NCBI GenBank assembly: GCA_965207275.1
Contig: CBDBMH010000002.1
Coordinates: forward strand, 2,356,001 to 2,420,000
DNA: 64,000 nt
Source of the DNA: Bin22 sp965207275
Lineage (GTDB): Bacteria; Chloroflexota; Dehalococcoidia; Lucifugimonadales; UBA3495
Reading direction: 5' to 3'
The first letter of the stretch is position 1, and the number at the start of each line of letters is the position of its first letter. A program made the position numbers and the translations under genes. Of the stretch, positions 57,231 through 64,000 are shown piece after piece. Under the pieces are notes generated by a model that worked only from the letters and a program-made list of their open reading frames with translations, made no database searches and was not told the origin of the DNA.

Positions 57231-58265
57231 TTGAATAAATTCCTGGGGCCAGTTGCGACGCCGCTGAAGTTGCTGCCAGTGTCTTTCGTCACGGTTCTGG
57301 CTGCCATCCTCATGGCATGCAGTCCCGGCGACGATTCCCTGACTGTCTATTCCGGCAGGTCCCAGACCTTGGTAAGTCCCCTTCTGGAAACCTTTATCCA
57401 GGACACGGGGACCGAAATCCGGGTAAAGTACGCCAGCAGCGCAGCCATAGCCGCGACCGTCCTGGAGGAAGGCGAGAGCAGCCCGGCCGACGTGGTCTTC
57501 CTCCAGGACCCCGGTTACCTGGGAAGCCTGGCCCATGCCGGAATGCTGGCGGAACTCCCCGAAGATATCCTGGCCAAGGTTGACGGGGGATATCGTTCCT
57601 CCGAGGGCAATTGGGTAGGAACTTCCGGCCGGTCCCGATCCGTTGTCTACAACACGGTCTCCATCAACCCGGAGAGGGATTTGCCCGATTCCATTATTGA
57701 ATTTACTGCGCCCCAATGGCGGGGCCGAGTGGGGTGGGCGCCGCTGAACGCCTCCTTCCAGGCCTTCCTGACCGCATTCCGGTTAAAGTTCGGCGAAGAT
57801 ATGGCCCGTGCCTGGCTGGAGGGCATGCAGGCCAACGACGTCAGGGAGTATCCCAATAACACGACCATAGTGACGGCGGTAGCCCGGCGAGAAGTGGACG
57901 TGGGGTTGGTGAACCACTATTACCTGCAGCGCTTCCTGGAAGAGGAGGGTGAGGACTTTGAAGCCCGCAACTACTTCCTCAAGGGAGGCGACCCGGGCGC
58001 GCTGGTGCTGGCCGCCGGAGCAGGCATTCTGGAGTCTTCCAATAATCCGGAAGGAGCCGAGCGATTCGTGGAGTACCTGCTCTCGGATTCTGCCCAGAGT
58101 TACTTTTCTTCTGTTACCAAGGAATACCCGTTGGTGGAGGGCGTCCCGACAGACCCTGGTCTGCCTCCCCTGTCTTCCCTTGAACCGCCGGATGTGGACC
58201 TGGGAGACCTGACGGATGCAAGGGGCACCCTTTACTTGCTGCGGGAAGTCGGCATAATCCCGTGA
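57231..58265 (+). CDS. Fe(III) ABC transporter substrate-binding lipoprotein (FbpA-like), short-linker paralogue
   Basis: This 344-residue protein starts at TTG after GAGGAAG. The lipobox ILMAC puts lipid on C30, and the binding domain begins almost at once (SLTVYSGRSQTLVSPLLETF), so there is no Pro/Thr linker. VVFLQDPGYLGSLAHAGMLA, GRVGWAPLNASFQAFLTAFR and the ferric-iron tyrosines in VNHYYLQRF parallel the protein at 52372-53649, of which it is a clear paralogue. It is outside the glycosyltransferase operon, with its own terminator-separated transcript. It feeds an FbpBC-type importer not fully encoded here. Confidence 0.87.
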   Translation: MNKFLGPVATPLKLLPVSFVTVLAAILMACSPGDDSLTVYSGRSQTLVSPLLETFIQDTGTEIRVKYASSAAIAATVLEEGESSPADVVFLQDPGYLGSLAHAGMLAELPEDILAKVDGGYRSSEGNWVGTSGRSRSVVYNTVSINPERDLPDSIIEFTAPQWRGRVGWAPLNASFQAFLTAFRLKFGEDMARAWLEGMQANDVREYPNNTTIVTAVARREVDVGLVNHYYLQRFLEEEGEDFEARNYFLKGGDPGALVLAAGAGILESSNNPEGAERFVEYLLSDSAQSYFSSVTKEYPLVEGVPTDPGLPPLSSLEPPDVDLGDLTDARGTLYLLREVGIIP

Positions 58266-58362
58266 CCTTGAGCCGGCCGCGGGCCAGGATCCACCTTCAC
58301 CTTGCCTGAACCCGGCGCAGCAGGAGCAGGCAGCCCGCGATCGCTTTCAAGACCCCGGTAGC

Positions 58363-59094
58363 CTAGTCGCTACCTTCGACTGTAGAGGCGCCAAACCTGG
58401 CGATGAAGAGCCGCTCCACCCTCCCGGTAGAGAGCATAAAGCCGATCGCTACCAGCCAAAGGACGAAGGCCACGCCACTGAAGCGATGCAAGTAGATCAG
58501 GGAGTCCAGCCAGATCAAGAGCATGGCAGCGCCGATGATGAGCGACAGTGGTGAAATTAACCGCAAGCCTCCCCCTGCCATCCACTGGTACCTGGCCGCC
58601 ACCAGCAAGGCCAGCCCTGCGGCGGTGAACCCCACCTTGCCCGTAACCCAGCGCAGGTAGGCCGTAATCTCGGTGAATGCGCCAGGATCTGCGGAATTCG
58701 TCGCCAGCGCTGCCAACGCCAAGGCGCAGAGGCCGGACACGGACGTGAAGATACCCGAAGCCACAAAGAACCACGGAACCAGCGGCGTAGCCCGGCGCTG
58801 GCGGATTATCCACGTGGCCAGCAATAGCCAGGCTCCCGCGGCCAATGTTATTCCAGACACGAGGCGGGCCGCGCCGCTCAGGCCGTAGGCCCACCGACTT
58901 TCCGCGATGGCAGCCAGGGATTCCACCAGGGTTGCCTGATCTGCATCGGCCACGACCCGGGCCACGACCATCAACAAAGTAACCAGCGCCGTGGCAATCA
59001 GCAACAGGCCGGCGCTGCGGGCCGCGGCGTCACCGGGTTTCTGCGGTACGATATGGTGGCCTTTCTGAGTTGAATCAGGCATTGGGTCCCGCAT
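58363..59094 (-). CDS. Multi-span membrane protein of the iron operon
   Basis: This 243-residue protein starts at ATG 59094 after GGGGGTGAT, 15 bases from the stop of the HTTM gene, so it is the last gene of the operon. About six or seven hydrophobic spans are visible, among them AGLLLIATALVTLLMVVARV, LAAGAWLLLATWII and LISPLSLIIGAAMLLIWLDS. No family was recognised. Its place after imelysin, di-haem and HTTM genes suggests a membrane partner in iron handling or electron transfer (inference). Confidence 0.65.
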   Translation of the reverse strand: MRDPMPDSTQKGHHIVPQKPGDAAARSAGLLLIATALVTLLMVVARVVADADQATLVESLAAIAESRWAYGLSGAARLVSGITLAAGAWLLLATWIIRQRRATPLVPWFFVASGIFTSVSGLCALALAALATNSADPGAFTEITAYLRWVTGKVGFTAAGLALLVAARYQWMAGGGLRLISPLSLIIGAAMLLIWLDSLIYLHRFSGVAFVLWLVAIGFMLSTGRVERLFIARFGASTVEGSD

Positions 59095-59109
59095 GTTGCA
59101 TCACCCCCA

Positions 59110-60549
59110 TCATTCGGGTTCGGGCATTACCCAGGCCCGGTAGCCAAGGCCTGGACTTATGGTTGACAGGTTTACGTCTGGATCTATCAGGCGCGCCGCC
59201 GGCCTGCCGTTGTAACTTACGTAGGCATCCGCGCGGACCTGGACCCGATCGTAACCTTGCTCCACATAGTCATCCCTTATGAGATGTGCGGTGGCCAGTA
59301 TCAGGTCCGGCTGATGGGACATTCGCTCTATCTGACCCGGCATCAGGTACTCATCCGGGTAAACAAGCCTCTCCTTTGTCTCGGATGTCTCAGAGACTCT
59401 AAAGAACACCTGCCCCGCCTTTTCCGTAAGCATCATCCGCCAGGCGAAAAGATAACCTTCCTCGGTCCAGCGCACGTTACCGGGGTAGGCAAAGTGGCGC
59501 AGGGGAACAGCCACCTGCACGATAAGGAATACAGCGGCGGCCGCGATAGCGACAGCCGTCTTCCAGTTGCGGTGGTGTCGCACCGGTGGACGCTGACGAC
59601 ACTCGGCTGTGGCATTCCTCCGGCCGGTGCTTTGGCGTACACGCCGTAACAGATTCAAGGGCCAATTGGGAGCGAAAAAGATCAGGGTTATGGCTATCAT
59701 TATCCAGGGGAACATTCCCAATGCGGGGAAAAGCAGGGCTGTAGTCACGTGGAAGGTGACCAATAAGCCGTAGGCCAGGGGCCTACTTTTTCGCCACAGC
59801 AGCCAGCCGACGATGGTCAGGTCAAACACCACTCCTCCCCAACTCACCGCGTATGCCACCCATTCCTCCCGGAGAAAGCTTCCAATCAGGGGGACGTCAG
59901 CGGCGTTATAGAGCCAGATCCGCAGAGGCTGGGCATGAAACAGCCAGTCGGGATTCAGCTTGGCGATGCCGGCGAACACGTACACCAGGCCTATCTGGGC
60001 CATCAAGAGCCACAGGACACCCCTGGGTATGGCGGGCACGTCCTCGCAAGCAGCCCTCCTTCCAGCGTCAAAGGAAGCAACCCGTTGGAGGGGCAGGAAG
60101 ATCATGACGAAGCTGAGTACACTGACGAGGTAGTAGTGGTTAAGGTAGGTAGTCCGGTCGATAAGTTGCACGTAGGTGAAGAGCAGAAAGAAGGCGATTA
60201 TGGACAGGCGGTAACGATAACCCAGGGCAACCCCCAGGCTGGCGAGGGCCAACAGGGCGAAATGCAGGTACATTCCCCAGCCTGGCCAGGGCTGCACCCA
60301 GCCAAACCCGTAGTAGCTGAAGTGGTGGACCGGCTCCACGTAAAGCTGGGAAATCCACCCATTGACGGCAAATCGTACAACCGCCGCCAACCCCAGCAGG
60401 CCGAATACAACGCGAAATGCGGCCGCGGAATACGGCGAAACCGGTTTCAGGAGCGACGTCGCGACGAGGCTTCCGAGTCCTGCCAGTCTTGCCCCGGCGG
60501 AGGCCGTTTCGCCGGGGAAGGGCTCTGACGGGACTGAGATAGCAGACAA
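59110..60549 (-). CDS. HTTM domain protein (vitamin K-dependent gamma-carboxylase-like)
   Basis: This 479-residue protein starts at TTG 60549, 13 bases after the imelysin stop. The HTTM region (about 40-310) shows PYSAAAFRVVFGLLGLAAVV, VEPVHHFSYYGFGWVQPWPG, the hallmark TTYLNHYYLVSVLSFVMIFL and IGLVYVFAGIAKLNPDWLFH. A soluble C-terminal part follows one more span. The homologous human enzyme carboxylates Glu residues and epoxidises vitamin K; bacterial HTTM proteins next to imelysins are of unknown activity. Confidence 0.87.
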   Translation of the reverse strand: MSAISVPSEPFPGETASAGARLAGLGSLVATSLLKPVSPYSAAAFRVVFGLLGLAAVVRFAVNGWISQLYVEPVHHFSYYGFGWVQPWPGWGMYLHFALLALASLGVALGYRYRLSIIAFFLLFTYVQLIDRTTYLNHYYLVSVLSFVMIFLPLQRVASFDAGRRAACEDVPAIPRGVLWLLMAQIGLVYVFAGIAKLNPDWLFHAQPLRIWLYNAADVPLIGSFLREEWVAYAVSWGGVVFDLTIVGWLLWRKSRPLAYGLLVTFHVTTALLFPALGMFPWIMIAITLIFFAPNWPLNLLRRVRQSTGRRNATAECRQRPPVRHHRNWKTAVAIAAAAVFLIVQVAVPLRHFAYPGNVRWTEEGYLFAWRMMLTEKAGQVFFRVSETSETKERLVYPDEYLMPGQIERMSHQPDLILATAHLIRDDYVEQGYDRVQVRADAYVSYNGRPAARLIDPDVNLSTISPGLGYRAWVMPEPE

Positions 60550-60562
60550 GTTAATCCCGTGC

Positions 60563-61696
60563 CTACCTGAGGGTGTCGCCGTCGGTATCGGAGAAGCCCA
60601 CGGACACGCCCAGCAGGCTTACTACCTCGGTGGCCAGGGTCAATTGTATGTCCGCGAGACGGTCGTAGAGAGCGTTTACTTGCGTCGGCTGCTCTTCAAT
60701 GGCTTGCTTGAGGGGACCCTCCACCAAAGCGACTGCTTCAATGGCGGCGGTGAACTCTTCGCGAAGGCGGCGATCGGTCTCCTCCGACAGGAGCTGAACA
60801 AGGGCCGACAACCCTCTAGACTCGGCGCCAGACCCTTCATAGATGGCCTTCATGCCAATAAGCTCGCTGCGCAGATCGGCCAGGCCATTGCCTGCGGCAT
60901 TTCCTGGAATAGCGGAAAGGTCTGGCCCGTCACCTCGAAGCCCCAGAGCGGTGGCCATTCGCATATGCACCATGTCCCTGATCAGAAACACCTGGGTACG
61001 AACCACTTCTTCCACCGCATCGCCGGGAATCAGCGACAGGTCGGCGCGGTCGGTGAAATAGGCTTGGTACGGCGTTTCCAGTTCGCCGCCCTCGGTCCAG
61101 TCAGCAAGAATCCCTGCCGTCTCTTCCCTGGTAACCTGCGTCAGGGCCAACAGGTAGGAGCAAGCTGGCGGCGCGCCGGACAGGACCTCCAGGGCGCCGT
61201 CACCGAAAAGAAGGTGCTCTATGGCACCGAACCCGCGCCGGCCAGCGGAGTAGGAGTCCCGGACCTGGTCGGCGTCGGTGGAAAAGCCGGTGTCGTACAG
61301 GGCCTCGTCCATAGCCTCGGTGTCCGTGGGTGACCAGTCAAGCAGGCTCTCCGAGCGCCGGTCCATCACCGGCCCGAATGACATGGCGCTGGTTTGAAGC
61401 CAGGAAGCGCGGGCGTCGCGCCAGGCCTGCCGCGTTTCCTGCAAGGCGGCTTGCGAGGGAGAGCTGCAGAGGGCCGTCGCTTTGCTGTCCAGTTCGGCGG
61501 CGCCTGAGGCCAGCTGCCGGTATGCCGGAACCACCACCTCGTCTGTCAGTGCGATGAGCACTTCCTTGTCCGAAGGCGCGCCGCCCAAACAGGCCGTGGC
61601 CGACAGCAGTAGCGCCGCCAGGACCGCCAGGAACGGAGCCAGTCTTGCCGCAGTCGGCGGCACTCTAGAGCGAACCAAGGAATTTGATGAGGGCAT
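60563..61696 (-). CDS. Imelysin family lipoprotein (M75-like)
   Basis: ATG 61696 after GGAAGAGAG gives 377 residues with a lipobox LSATAC (C36). The imelysin fold is shown by LQETRQAWRDARASWLQTSA, GPVMDRRSESLLDW and the motif RGFGAIEHLLFGDGALEVL, in which the usual GxHxxE His position is Ala (GAIE), as in the second imelysin of such operons. It is a periplasmic, probably iron-binding protein. The start lies 32 bases inside the di-haem oxidoreductase gene. Confidence 0.87.
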   Translation of the reverse strand: MPSSNSLVRSRVPPTAARLAPFLAVLAALLLSATACLGGAPSDKEVLIALTDEVVVPAYRQLASGAAELDSKATALCSSPSQAALQETRQAWRDARASWLQTSAMSFGPVMDRRSESLLDWSPTDTEAMDEALYDTGFSTDADQVRDSYSAGRRGFGAIEHLLFGDGALEVLSGAPPACSYLLALTQVTREETAGILADWTEGGELETPYQAYFTDRADLSLIPGDAVEEVVRTQVFLIRDMVHMRMATALGLRGDGPDLSAIPGNAAGNGLADLRSELIGMKAIYEGSGAESRGLSALVQLLSEETDRRLREEFTAAIEAVALVEGPLKQAIEEQPTQVNALYDRLADIQLTLATEVVSLLGVSVGFSDTDGDTLR

Positions 61697-63086
61697 TTCT
61701 CTCTTCCAGGGTAAGACCCATGAACTTGTCCCGCGAAGCCCGGGCTTCTCCGTCATGCCAAAGAATGGCTTCTTCCAGGTTCCGCGCCCTGCCATCGTGC
61801 ATGAAGAAGGTGTGGCCACTGACGGTTTCCACGAGGCCGATGCCCCACAGGGGAGGAGTACGCCACTCGGTGCCGGTGGCCAGGCCGTCGGGACGATTAT
61901 CCGCCAGCCCCTCTCCCATGTCGTGCAACAGCAGGTCAGTGTAGGGGTATATTACCTGTCCCCGCAGGGGCTCCAGGCTATGAGCATCGCCAGTTTCGTA
62001 CCTCGGCGTATGGCAAGCTGAACATTGGGACTGGATGAACAGCCGGGCACCCAGCTTAACCTCATCGTCTTCCGTGTTCCTCATGGCAGGAACGGCAAGG
62101 GTTTGCGTGTAAATAGTCACCTTTTCCAGGCGGTCTTCGGTCAGCTCAGGCTCGCCACCGCTAGGGGCCTGGGCACAAGCCGACTGCACCTCAGGGCAAT
62201 TCTGGTGGGGCAGCAGGCTTGAAGTGATGCCAATGTCTCCCAGGAAAGCGCCCGCAACTTGCTGCTCCACCGTAGGCTGGTTGGACTTCCAGCCAAAACG
62301 CCCCAGCGAAAGCCTGGCATTGCGAATGTCCCAAATATAATTGGCACGGCCGGAGATGCCGTCGTTATCGTCATCATCGGGGTCTTCCAGGGCCAGAATG
62401 ACATCTTCGGGTATGGCTTCCAACAGACCCATACCAATGTTTGCCGGTGCGATGCGGGGCGAAATCATTACCTCCGGGTGCAAGGGGCCAAAGGCAGGGT
62501 CTTCGATGGAGTAGACCGGGCTGCGCAGACTGTATTCCGTTCCATCGGGGTAGGCGTGCCGTTCCTCCCGGTATTCGATTACGATGCGCCCTTCCGGCGG
62601 GACACCCAGCATGGCCCGGTCCTGTAACTGGTCGCCATAGATGGGATCGCCAACCGGGCCATCGGGCCCCGGAATGCTCAATCTCAGCAGCAGGCCCCTC
62701 TCCGGGTCTTGGTCATTCTCCGGGGGCCTGCCTCGCCCGTCGTGGCTGTGGCAGGAGGAACAGGACCGGGCGTTCAGCGTGGGTCCCAGTCCATCCCTTG
62801 CCGTGGTGCTGGCCGGAGCAGTAACCCAGTTCTGCTCGAAGAAGCTGTCACCCACTTCAAAGGCCCGACGCAACGGAGTGTCCAGGTTACGGGCGGAAAG
62901 CTCGAATGCGCTCTTCCCGTCCGCGAAGGCCGTGGTATCACCTCCCAGGCGCTGGTCATATACTTCCCGCAGGTCAATGCCCCGCTGCACGAACTGGCAA
63001 CCGGCTATGAGCATGGTCAAGACCGCCAGCAGCAAGGCTGCCGACGGTCTGGCCGAGGGTTTCAAGACGGGGCGGAGGCGGAGCAT
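61665..63086 (-). CDS. Di-haem oxidoreductase family lipoprotein (DHOR/DUF1111, MauG-like)
   Basis: This 473-residue protein has a lipobox LIAGC (C30). Two c-haem sites are present, SCSSCHSHDGRG (about 108-119) and SQCSACHTPRYE (about 355). Between them is YSLRSPVYSIEDPAFGPLHP and GRFGWKSNQPTVEQQVAGAF, characteristic of the family once called thiol oxidoreductases. It probably transfers electrons in the periplasm, perhaps reducing or oxidising iron bound by the flanking imelysins. It is six bases after the first imelysin gene. Confidence 0.9.
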   Translation of the reverse strand: MLRLRPVLKPSARPSAALLLAVLTMLIAGCQFVQRGIDLREVYDQRLGGDTTAFADGKSAFELSARNLDTPLRRAFEVGDSFFEQNWVTAPASTTARDGLGPTLNARSCSSCHSHDGRGRPPENDQDPERGLLLRLSIPGPDGPVGDPIYGDQLQDRAMLGVPPEGRIVIEYREERHAYPDGTEYSLRSPVYSIEDPAFGPLHPEVMISPRIAPANIGMGLLEAIPEDVILALEDPDDDDNDGISGRANYIWDIRNARLSLGRFGWKSNQPTVEQQVAGAFLGDIGITSSLLPHQNCPEVQSACAQAPSGGEPELTEDRLEKVTIYTQTLAVPAMRNTEDDEVKLGARLFIQSQCSACHTPRYETGDAHSLEPLRGQVIYPYTDLLLHDMGEGLADNRPDGLATGTEWRTPPLWGIGLVETVSGHTFFMHDGRARNLEEAILWHDGEARASRDKFMGLTLEERNALIKFLGSL

Positions 63087-63092
63087 AGGTGG

Positions 63093-64000
63093 TTAGCTGA
63101 CGCTGATAGTTATTCCCACTTCCTGGGCCGCGCTGACGATGGTATCGGTCTGGGCCTCCAGGGCCTCGATGGTTTCCAGCACCGCCCGGCGGTTGGGGGC
63201 AGCATCGGATATGCCTTCCAGCAATGCGCCGTCGAAGGGGGCGGGGATGGACCGGGCCAGATAAACGGACCGGTTGATTTCCTGGGCCAGCTTGTCCGCC
63301 AGCGCCTGGTCCTGTGCGGCAATCAGTTCCCGTATGCCAGGGCCCGAAACGGAACCGTATTCGCCAAAGTACACCCTCTGGATGCCGGCGGCATTGGCCA
63401 CTATGTCGGAGATAGTATTGTCCGAGAAGCAGGAGTGCTCATCTTCCTGAGAGCGGGCGTCATAGGCCACGGTCATGCGCTCACCGGCAAGTTCGCCGCG
63501 ACTCATTTCGCCAATACCGGTAATAATGTCGGTGATGGCAACGTCCGAATCCTTGGCGATAAACTGGGCCCGGTAATTGCTCTGCCCGGGCGCCCAGGCG
63601 TTAACCATGTCCTGGAGATGAGACAACAGAACATCGGAAGTCACCGCCAAGTATGTGGCGCGACGGTCCGCGTTGTCCGCGGTCGTGTAATCGGAGACCG
63701 GGCGATAGCCGGGGCCATCCTCATTCAGGTCCTGGCCCCACAGGAGGAACTCGATGGCGTGCCAGCCGGTGGAGATGTTCTCTTCGCCTCCCTCTTCGTT
63801 CAGGGATACCAGCAGGTCAGCGTCAATGGTCGGGTATTCGTCGGGCATGTTGATAATTCCGGCGTCCGGGTTGCCCTCCACGTAGTCAACATAGGACTCG
63901 TCCATGGGCCAGGCGTTTATCAACCCCTCAGGGCCATTTTCCTCATTGTCAATGGGGCCTTCGTAGAACCGGTAAATCTCGGTTACTCCGTAGTCGTCCC
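63093..64000 (-). CDS. Imelysin family iron-regulated protein (IrpA-like), 5' end beyond window
   Basis: The frame is open to the right edge, where it reads DDYGVTEIYRFYEGPIDNEE, so the gene is incomplete at its N terminus (302 codons visible). GWHAIEFLLWGQD contains the GxHxxE motif of M75/IrpA proteins, and DEHSCFSDNTISDIV and FGEYGSVSGPGIRELI are family segments. Members are periplasmic or outer-membrane iron-binding proteins induced by iron limitation. It is the first visible gene of a five-gene operon continuing leftwards to 58363. Confidence 0.9.
   Translation of the reverse strand, partial: DDYGVTEIYRFYEGPIDNEENGPEGLINAWPMDESYVDYVEGNPDAGIINMPDEYPTIDADLLVSLNEEGGEENISTGWHAIEFLLWGQDLNEDGPGYRPVSDYTTADNADRRATYLAVTSDVLLSHLQDMVNAWAPGQSNYRAQFIAKDSDVAITDIITGIGEMSRGELAGERMTVAYDARSQEDEHSCFSDNTISDIVANAAGIQRVYFGEYGSVSGPGIRELIAAQDQALADKLAQEINRSVYLARSIPAPFDGALLEGISDAAPNRRAVLETIEALEAQTDTIVSAAQEVGITISVS

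Overview
The window looks like chromosomal DNA from a GC-rich, free-living bacterium, most plausibly a member of the Chloroflexota (Dehalococcoidia or SAR202-like). This rests on gene content only. There is a luciferase-like monooxygenase, an F420-type nitroreductase, paired isocitrate lyase/PEP mutase paralogues, NIPSNAP, VOC, MaoC and CocE enzymes, several MFS exporters, frequent TTG starts, lipoproteins with Pro/Ala/Thr-rich linkers, and TTGACA-N17-TATAAT promoters. No rRNA or other marker gene fixes the taxonomy. No prophage, insertion sequence or CRISPR array was seen.

Layout. 0-8 kb: small-molecule catabolism (LLM oxidoreductase, two PEP mutase-like lyases, NIPSNAP, SnoaL, two VOC proteins, a MaoC double-hotdog protein) with a BrnT/BrnA toxin-antitoxin pair. 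8-11.3 kb: a radical SAM protein of the DNA-repair type preceded by a GAAC-N4-GTTC (LexA-like) box, facing an AAA ATPase translationally coupled to a PIN nuclease. 11.3-31 kb: MFS exporters, a PaaG-like crotonase, a TldE-like protein, an aspartic protease, a CBS protein, a CocE hydrolase, PhoU, a second radical SAM (SPL-type) gene with two LexA-like boxes in its promoter, an amidohydrolase, a nucleoside hydrolase, an aldo-keto reductase and several small unknown or membrane proteins. 31-36 kb: a NikA/DppA-type ABC uptake operon (binding protein plus two permeases, no ATPases) behind a complete cobalamin riboswitch with terminator and promoter. 36-41.6 kb: VOC, LysR, TatD, YggT, ProC, QueC and a tRNA-Ser(GCT).

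42-64 kb is an iron-centred region. It has an FbpC-like ATPase, a bfd-bfr pair whose bfr carries an in-frame amber codon, two FbpA-type Fe(III)-binding lipoproteins, a tandem-repeat lipoprotein that may be FEA1-like, and a five-gene operon running off the right edge (imelysin, di-haem oxidoreductase, imelysin, HTTM protein, membrane protein).

The most unusual unit is the plus-strand operon at 46359-55121. A 1069-residue fusion joins a flippase-like membrane domain, an alkaline-phosphatase-superfamily domain and a Dpm1-like glycosyltransferase. It is followed by two lipoproteins with long Gly/Thr/Ser- or Pro/Thr/Ser-rich linkers and then a GT-C-type membrane glycosyltransferase. The inferred role is a self-contained pathway that O-glycosylates surface iron-binding lipoproteins. 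UDP-glucose dehydrogenase and epimerase genes flank it.
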